Assembly: GCA_903813345.2 (NCBI GenBank) | Contig: CAIIXF020000011.1 | Span: forward strand, 30,372,166 to 30,436,165 | Length of the DNA: 64,000 bases | From: Owenia fusiformis | Lineage: Eukaryota; Annelida; Polychaeta; Sabellida; Oweniidae | Direction of reading: 5' to 3' | Notes under the pieces: generated by a model | Told to the model about the DNA's origin: nothing | The model's input: the letters and a program-made list of their open reading frames with translations, nothing else | The model's database searches: none | Program-made: the position numbers and the translations under genes | Shown: piece by piece, positions 57,095 to 64,000 of the stretch | Layout of the letters: each line of letters opens with the position of its first letter | How positions within the stretch are numbered: position 1 is the stretch's first letter

Positions 57095-59165
57095 TGAACT
57101 ATTCCTATAATGTGTTCTTGAGATTTTTTCTCATGGACTGTTTTAATCATCTGTTATGATGAACTATTCTAATCATCTGTCATGATGAACTATTCTAATC
57201 TTCTATTATGATGAACTATTCTTATCATCTATTATGATGAACTATTCTCATCATCTATTATGATGAACTATTCTTACCATCTGTTATGATGTCCTATTCT
57301 AATCATCTATTATGATGAACTATTCTTACCATATGTCATGATGTCCTATTCTAATCATCTATTATGATGAACTATTCTTACCATCTGTCATGATGTCCTA
57401 TTCTAATCATCTATTATGATGAACTATTCTATCATCTATTATGATGAACTATTCTAATCATCTATTATGATTAACTATTCTAAGCATCTGTTATGATGAA
57501 CTATTCTAATCATCTATTATGATGAACTGTTCTAATCATCTATTATGATGAACCATTCTAATCATCTATTATGATGAACTATTCCAATCATCTATTATGA
57601 TGAACTATTCTCATCATCTATTATGATGAACTATTCTAATCATCTATTATGATGAACTATTCTAATCATCTATTATGACGAACTATTCTAAGCATCTGTT
57701 ATGATGAACTATTCTAATCATCTATTATGATGAACTGTTCTAATCATCTATTATGATTAACTATTCTAATCATCTGTTATGATGAACTATTCTATCATCT
57801 ATTATGATGAACTATTCTAATCATCTATTATGATGAACTACTCTAATCATCAATTATGATGAACTATTCTAATCATCTATTATGATGAACCATTCTAATC
57901 ATCTATTATGATGAACTATTCCAATCATCTATTATGATGAACTATTCTAATCATCTATTATGATGAACTGTTCTAATCATCTATTATGATGAACTATTCC
58001 AATCATCTATTATCGTGAACTATTCTATCATCTATTATCATGAACTATTCTAATCATCTATAATGATTAACTATTCTAAGCATCTATTATGATGAACTAC
58101 TCTAATCATCAATTATGATGAACTATTCTAATCATCTATTATGATGAACCATTCTAATCATCTATTATGATGAACTATTCCAATCATCTATTATGATGAA
58201 CTATTCTCATCATTTATTATGATGAACTATTCTAATCATCTATTATGATGAACTATTCTAATCATCTATTATGATGAACTATTCTAAGCATCTGTTATGA
58301 TGAACTATTCTAATCATCTATTATGATGAACTGTTCTAATCATCTATTATGATTAACTATTCTAATCATCTGTTATGATGAACTATTCTATCATCTATTA
58401 TGATGAACTATTCTAATCATCTATTATGATGAACTACTCTAATCATCAATTATGATGAACTATTCTAATCATCTATTATGATGAACCATTCTAATCATCT
58501 ATTATGATGAACTATTCCAATCATCTATTATGATGAACTATTCTAATCATCTATTATGATGAACTATTCTAATCATCTATTATGATGAACTATTCCAATC
58601 ATCTATTATCATGAACTATTCTAATCATCTATTATGATGAACTATTCTAATCATCTGTTATGATGAACTATTCTAATCATCTATTATGATGAACTATTCT
58701 AATCATCTATTATGATGAACTATTCTAATCATCTATTTTGATGAACTATTCTTATCATCTGTTATGATGAACTATTCTAATCATCTGTCATGATGAACTA
58801 TTCTAATCATCTATTATGATGAACTATTCTTACCATCTGTTATGATGAACTATTCTAATCATCTATTATGATGAACTATTCTCATCATCTGTTCTGATGA
58901 ACTATTCTAATCATCTATTATGATGAACTATTCTTATCATCTGTTATGATGAACTATTCTAATCATCTATTATGATGAACTATTCTAAGCATCTGTTATG
59001 ATGAACTATTCTAATCATCTATTATGATGAACTGTTCTAATCATCTATTATGATTAACTATTCTAATCATCTGTTATGATGAACTATTCTAATCATCTAT
59101 TATGATGAACTATTCTAATCGTCTGTTATGATAAAGAACTATTTTAATCATCTGTAATGATGATC
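57095..59165. repeat. 26-bp satellite-like array, ~80 copies with higher-order blocks
   Basis: The unit is GATGAACTATTCTAATCATC plus TATTAT. Variants (AAGCATCTG, GAACTACTC...CATCAATT, ATTCCAATC, GATTAACTATT, a 25-base ATTCTATCATC form) recur in the same order in several blocks of about 10-20 units, for example near 57775, 58050 and 58380. TCATC...GATGA pairs within each unit. The left edge units use GATGTCC in place of GATGAAC. Confidence 0.95.
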
Positions 59166-61595
59166 TATTCTGATAATTTAGTCTGGTGATTTATTGCAGT
59201 AACTATATGTCAATGGTCTCTTTTGCTGAACTATTGTGACGATTTATTGTGATGATCTCTTCCGATGATGTATTCAAATGAAATATTCTGACAAACTATA
59301 CTGATGAACGCTATCAGATAACTGCAAATTAGCTAACCGGCATAGCCACCGGCAGTCGCGTATCAAGAGTCAGAATGTCAGAAGGGATATTTTGAAGGAC
59401 AACACTATTACCTGTAACTTACTTGCTCTAATAATAGCCTGTCTGTTTGTCGTGTCTGCCTGTTGTTTGAGAGAAATTGAAACTTCAGTGTGAAAAGTGT
59501 CTCATATAAAAGTATTGGTATTTGCTATGGGACTTGTATGTCATTACTGTTTAGTCCAATCGGTTTCATTTTGTGCCAATATATATTCAAATTGAGAATC
59601 CCATTGGACATTCTATGTCTCCCTTCGTGAACAAGGTGATGTAAAACTTAAATTAAATTCGTCAAAGGATCTGAATTATTTAAGGATATAGACAGAGCGT
59701 TCCCCATAGCATGTGTTAACGTGTTCTAAATCTTGATAAAATACATTTTCCTATAGAGCAGATAGCCATTCTAGCAACAAATGTTGAATTGATGTTCCCT
59801 ATTAAGAGATCGTCTATCGGACCTATCCCCATGGGTAGCTTGGAAAGGAATTGCTACAGATTCATTTATAGGGACAGAACAAGACTTTCACCAATTAACT
59901 TGTGATAAATGATGAAAATGCAGCTGGTGCTGTGAGATAATTAGCACGTTAGATCGAACTAGAGAAAATTGCGTTTGAAGTTAATGAGATTTAGATCCCG
60001 GCCTAAAGGAGCAGGTGTAAATAAATTTTCTTCATTCTAGAAGGGATAGAGAGAATTCTTTACGATGTTATTTTCTGGATAAAAATTGAGATATCTGATC
60101 AAATATTTAAATTATTGAAGATTTAAGATACAGAAATGTCAAAATATAAGAGAATTTAAAAAAGAACGCCCACTTTTTCATTTTTGCTAGTTAAGCTTAA
60201 AAATCGATGAATAATCATAATCGTGAAATAAAAGTCAGAACTGTTTGTTCTTAAGAAAATTGTCATGACATTAAATGATAAGAGAAAGATATTGTTAACT
60301 ATCGACATCTTTTCGAAACTTACTCATAGTTAGGTCTCTGTCTCTTTTACGCCCTTTAAAAGCATCACAAACCATGAAACGGGTAATGATAGCTAGTTTT
60401 TTTTAGTTTTTATCTATCGTAACTGGAAATCAAGGAACTATTACAGAGAATTTGTTACACGCCTACTGATATCTTTTTACGAGAGACTGATATTTCAGAT
60501 CTTCTTGGGTGCCCATTTCTCAAAAATAATCACTCTGGCGCATGCGCTAATGGGATAGGCTGCGTAAAAGATTGATGTCGGTCGACCAGGCGCAGGTGGT
60601 ATTTAGATCATATTGCTTCTCAAAGAGACAAAATAGACCTCTTAATTCATTCGATGAGATTCATTCGGAATCGTATGTCGACGTGAAAAGCTACACCAAA
60701 GAAAGATCACTCAATGAAAGCGTATTTTGCTGTCTACCTTGATGAAGATTTCAAACAAGGGGAAATTGAAATTGAAGTTTTACATTTATCATTACAGTAG
60801 GCATTCTCATTTTGAAGTTGCTTGTTATTTTTATGCCTAAAATGGTTTTGCATAAAAAAAACTCAATTGTCCCGTCATTATAAAATACAAAAGCATTGGG
60901 TAGCAACATCAATAACAATATTATACACAATTACAATTATCGTCCAATTTTCACATACACATGGAACGACTTACTTAAATGCATCTATTAGCTCATTGAA
61001 CTTACCGACCCACCATATTAGATTAACAAGTGATACCCTTTTCAGTGAGATCGGATATGGAGAAAATGAGCTTACGAGTGGGTGTAGAACCCTTAAAACT
61101 AAGGATATACACACCCGAGATAAGATGAAAGTCTTACGAGGTGCCACTTTTTTCTGACTCACAAAGTCTTTTATCATAAACCTGACCAGACGTATATTTA
61201 ATTGGTTCAATTAACCTTTACAGAGTCGCTGAAACCGAACAGCTCCCCCTTGGCTGTTTTCATACGTCTCGCCAGGTTTACTTTCGTAATTTGCTTTGAG
61301 ATGGGGCTATAAATTAGCAGTAAAGTGTAACTCTCATCTATTTAGGAAATCACTTACGTGTTAATCCGTAAAAGGATAGAACGAGAGTTTTATGTCTTAG
61401 TATTATTAACAAAGACTTAACGGTGCGGCCTCCTCGCCTAAGCATTACCCATTAGGGAGGATGCTAAAACACTATGGACGTTCCTAGTTACACTTTGATA
61501 GCTTGTAGCTATGGGTGATTGAACAGGGCACTCTGGTATAGGTTGTCAGTGTGAAGTGCCCATTCAAGGTCATGAATATAGAGGCAACAAAAAGT
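59166..61595. other. No supported gene
   Basis: A degenerate tail of the 26-bp motif runs to about 59310. 59398-59493 encodes a hydrophobic run, and 60822-61157 is open for 111 codons without motifs. GGGGCTATAAATTAG at 61304-61318 is TATA-like but leads into no open frame that I can support. Confidence 0.4.
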
Positions 61596-61599
61596 TATG

Positions 61600-61800
61600 A
61601 AAAGCAAACCCAATGTCCGGTTTAAGAACCTATATTCTTTCTATTGGTGTTGGATTCTATATTACCGCCGGAATATTCCTGAAATCCTCATTTTCTCAGA
61701 ACTCAAGTCGATCAAGTTTCAGCAAGTATATTCAAGTGGGAGAGTATTGGTAAAATCCATTTTCAATAGTAAGAATAGGGGTCCATAAACAGGCCATTAA
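61600..61800. repeat. Dispersed repeat, copy 2 (partner 36310-36850)
   Basis: Matches described under the partner. The internal part is deleted or diverged. Confidence 0.55.
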
Positions 61801-62044
61801 AGCGTCAGTCCTTACATAGACATGAGGCAATTTTAGGTACAATTTCAATTTGTAGCTGGCAGTACATTTAAATCATCGAAAATTCACTTCAATTATTCTT
61901 TTGCGACTCTTTCGACTGACACGGGTCAATTTGATAATGATAGACATATTATTATAATGTTAACAATTCTCCCGACTAAATAAGTGGTCTGCACATACCA
62001 TATGAGATATTCACAGTCTTTTTAAAGTCTCCATCAGGGATTGC

Positions 62045-63400
62045 TCAGTCACAACCGAGGATTGCTCCAGCCACTTTCAGGGCATTCAGTCAACATTGGG
62101 GATTGCTCCAGCCACTTTCAGGGCATCCAGTCAACATTGGGGATTGCTCCAGCCACTTTCAGGGCATCCAGTCAATATTGAGGATTGCTCCATCTACTGT
62201 CAGGGCATCCGGTCAACATTGGGGATTGCTCCAGCCACTTTCAGGGCATCCAGTCAATATTGAGGATTGCTCCAGCCACTTTCAGGGCATCCGGTCAACA
62301 TTGGGGATTGCTACAGCCACTTTCAGGGCATCCAGTCAACATTGGGGATTGCTCCAGCCACTTTCAGGGCATCCAGTCAACATTTGGGATTGCTCCAGCT
62401 ACTTTCAGGGCATCCAGTCAACATTGGGGATTGCTCCAGCCACTTTCAGGGCATCCAGTCAACATAGGGGATTGTTCCAGCCACTTTCAGGGCATCCAGT
62501 CAATATTGAGGATTGCTCCAGCCACTTTCAGAGCCTCCAGTTAACATTGGGGATTGCTTCAGCCACTTTCAGGGCATCTTGTCAACATTGGGGACTGCTC
62601 AAGCCACTTCCAGGGTATCCAGTCAACATTGGGGATAGCTCCAGCCACTTTCAGGGCATTCAGTCAACATTGGGGATTGCTTCAGCCACTTTCAGGGCAT
62701 CCAGTCAACATTGGGGACTGCTCAAGTCACTTTCAGGGTATCCAGTCAACATTTTGGATAGCTCCAGCCACTTCCAGGGATCCAGTCAACAGTGCACAAT
62801 CTAGGATTGCTCCAGTCACAATCAAGAATTGCTCAAGCGACTTTCAGGGTACCCAGTCAACATTGCGGACTGCTCCAGCCACTTTCAGGGCATCCAGTCA
62901 CAATCAAGAATTGCTCAAGCGACTTTCAGGGTACCCAGTCAACATTGCGGACTGCTCCAGCCACTTTCAGGGCATCCAGTCAATATTGGGGATTGCTCTA
63001 GCCACTTTCAGGGCATCCATTCAATATTGGGGATTGCTCCAGCCACTTTCAGGACATCCAGTCAACATTGGAATTGCTCCAGTCACTCCCAGGTCTTGCT
63101 CTAATCGCAATTGATCAGGAGGACTGCTCTGGTCACTTTCAAGATATCCAGTTTCAATTGAGGATTGCTTCAGCAGCCCCCAGGGAATGCTCCAAGTGCA
63201 ATCAAGAATTGCTTCAGCCACAATTGGAGACTGCACAGTCACTTGTTGGGCATCCAGTCACAGCCGGGGATTGCTCCTGCCACTTTCAGGGCATTAGGTT
63301 ACCATTGGAATTGCTCCTGCCACTTTCAGGGCTTGGTCCAGTCACGGCCGGGGATTGGTTCCGTCACTTTCAGGGCTTACAGCCTCTATTGGGAACTACT
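62045..63400. repeat. 41-bp minisatellite, ~33 copies, open in three forward frames
   Basis: The unit is GGATTGCTCCAGCCACTTTC plus AGGGCATCCAGTCAACATTGG. Copies are most uniform from 62050 to 62760 and then become mixed with CAGTCACAATCAAGAATTGC variants. A two-unit block is duplicated at 62812-62897 and 62898-62980. Since 41 is not a multiple of three, three units give a 41-residue peptide period with no stop in any forward frame, producing apparent proteins of up to 233 residues. I treat these as by-products. Confidence 0.95.
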
Positions 63401-63869
63401 CCATACGCACCCGTATATCCGTACTTTTAATTACTTCATCTGGAAATGATTCGAAATAATCAAAGTAATAACTACCGTATCAATTCGATACCTCGTTACA
63501 TTATCAAACCACTATATATCGTCTTGCTATACAGCAGATGTAATCAAACTAATTGATTTTTACTCGAACCAGTCCAGTTGATTTGTTGCCAAAAGGAAGG
63601 GGAAGGAACTCGTAGTTAATACATGTACATGGGATCTGTTAACGTTCAAATTCCCCAAGTCGCCCAAGACCATCATAAGCAACTGCTCTCTACTATTAGT
63701 AATTAAACAGCAATCAACTATGTCTAAATTCAATATGAAAAAATTCAATAAGTAATCATTGATATATTTCGTTAATAATAGTTTTTGAAATTTTACTTCA
63801 GTAGTTGCAATACCTTCAAATATATTTTGTAAAAAATGAAAGACACTTGGCGCAGAATTAATGAAATGC
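63401..63869. other. No recognisable feature
   Basis: AT-rich spacer. Confidence 0.45.
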
Positions 63870-63901
63870 CACCACCAGTCCTGTTCCTTTTGAACACCCT
63901 G
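63870..63901. mobile_element. Solo right end of a mariner-type element
   Basis: TCCTTTTGAACACCCTG followed by TA (63902-63903). Its reverse complement starts CAGGGTGTTCAAAAGGA, close to the left end at 5077. No partner end was found nearby. Confidence 0.45.
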
Positions 63902-64000
63902 TATATGTATTTTTGGTTTTCAGATTTTGATTTATTTCTTCGCAATGATTTATACTATTAAACAGGTTGCTTAATTTGTCACATAATTGGTTCCACTTCA

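Noticed and set aside
57095-59165. CRISPR-like regular repeat
   Set aside because: The units are contiguous with no unique spacers, and the DNA is animal nuclear sequence.
60822-61157. 111-codon open frame
   Set aside because: No motif, no paralogue and an AT-driven composition; no convincing start context.
62103-63449. Long open frames of up to 233 residues in the 41-bp array
   Set aside because: All three forward frames are open because the unit lacks stops and its length is not a multiple of three. There is no start context, splice signal or non-repeat flank.
1-64000. tRNA, rRNA or snRNA genes
   Set aside because: I looked for B-box-like GGTTCGAnnCC and other hallmarks and found no convincing gene; a tRNAscan-SE/Infernal run would settle it.

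Overview
The window is nuclear DNA from an animal, most likely a marine invertebrate. I could not place it in a phylum from sequence alone. The reasons are a two-exon gene with a GT-AG intron, TA-flanked Tc1/mariner elements, two decayed LINE reverse transcriptases, many foldback elements and minisatellites, strong AT richness, and no operon-like or ribosome-binding architecture. About the only convincing host coding sequence is one small gene. Most of the rest is mobile DNA, tandem arrays and old duplications.

Layout. 0-3.2 kb: a possible internal exon (304-390, minus), two elements with GGCGGATC ends, a foldback element, a 430-bp MITE and the C-terminal relic of a Tc/mariner-type transposase. 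3.6-4.3 kb: a compact two-exon gene (minus) for a secreted cysteine-containing peptide precursor, with signal peptide, RxKR cleavage site, TATA-like box and AATAAA. 5.0-5.9 kb: a mariner-like end and palindromic elements. 6.45-10.83 kb: two opposed 350-bp arms enclosing (a) a 1.5-kb element with 5-bp target duplication full of a 30-bp array and (b) a 5'-truncated LINE on the minus strand. 10.9-20 kb: diverged repeats, a 62-bp array that swallowed and then duplicated a 71-bp MITE, and further foldback and TIR elements. 20.7-21.0 kb: a 52-bp array.

21.24-27.67 kb is the most striking region. It is a foldback-type element of about 6.4 kb whose two long inverted arms are each built from about four ~360-bp subrepeats. 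Its core holds three 169-bp repeats and the wreck of a protein gene with HEEVDTLLMVH and SDQAI...RLGDFHI motifs. This matches a multicopy, uncharacterised invertebrate protein family and suggests that the family is mobile. A 780-bp MITE (TA duplication) and an 86-bp MITE (9-bp duplication) are nested in its left arm.

28.6-37.7 kb: a mariner-like element with transposase relic, an 845-bp near-perfect hairpin, another mariner-like element, and a plus-strand LINE relic lying between direct repeats. 37.7-54.4 kb: old diverged duplicated blocks, an element of about 1.47 kb with 446-bp core repeats carrying perfect AGGTCA direct repeats, a 1-kb TIR element and a 46-bp array. 57.1-59.2 kb: a 26-bp array of about 80 copies with higher-order structure. 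62.0-63.4 kb: a 41-bp array open in all three forward frames. The last bases hold one more mariner-type terminus.

No gene network can be described. The single peptide gene stands alone in a repeat-dominated interval that reads mainly as a record of transposition, nested insertion, array expansion and segmental duplication.
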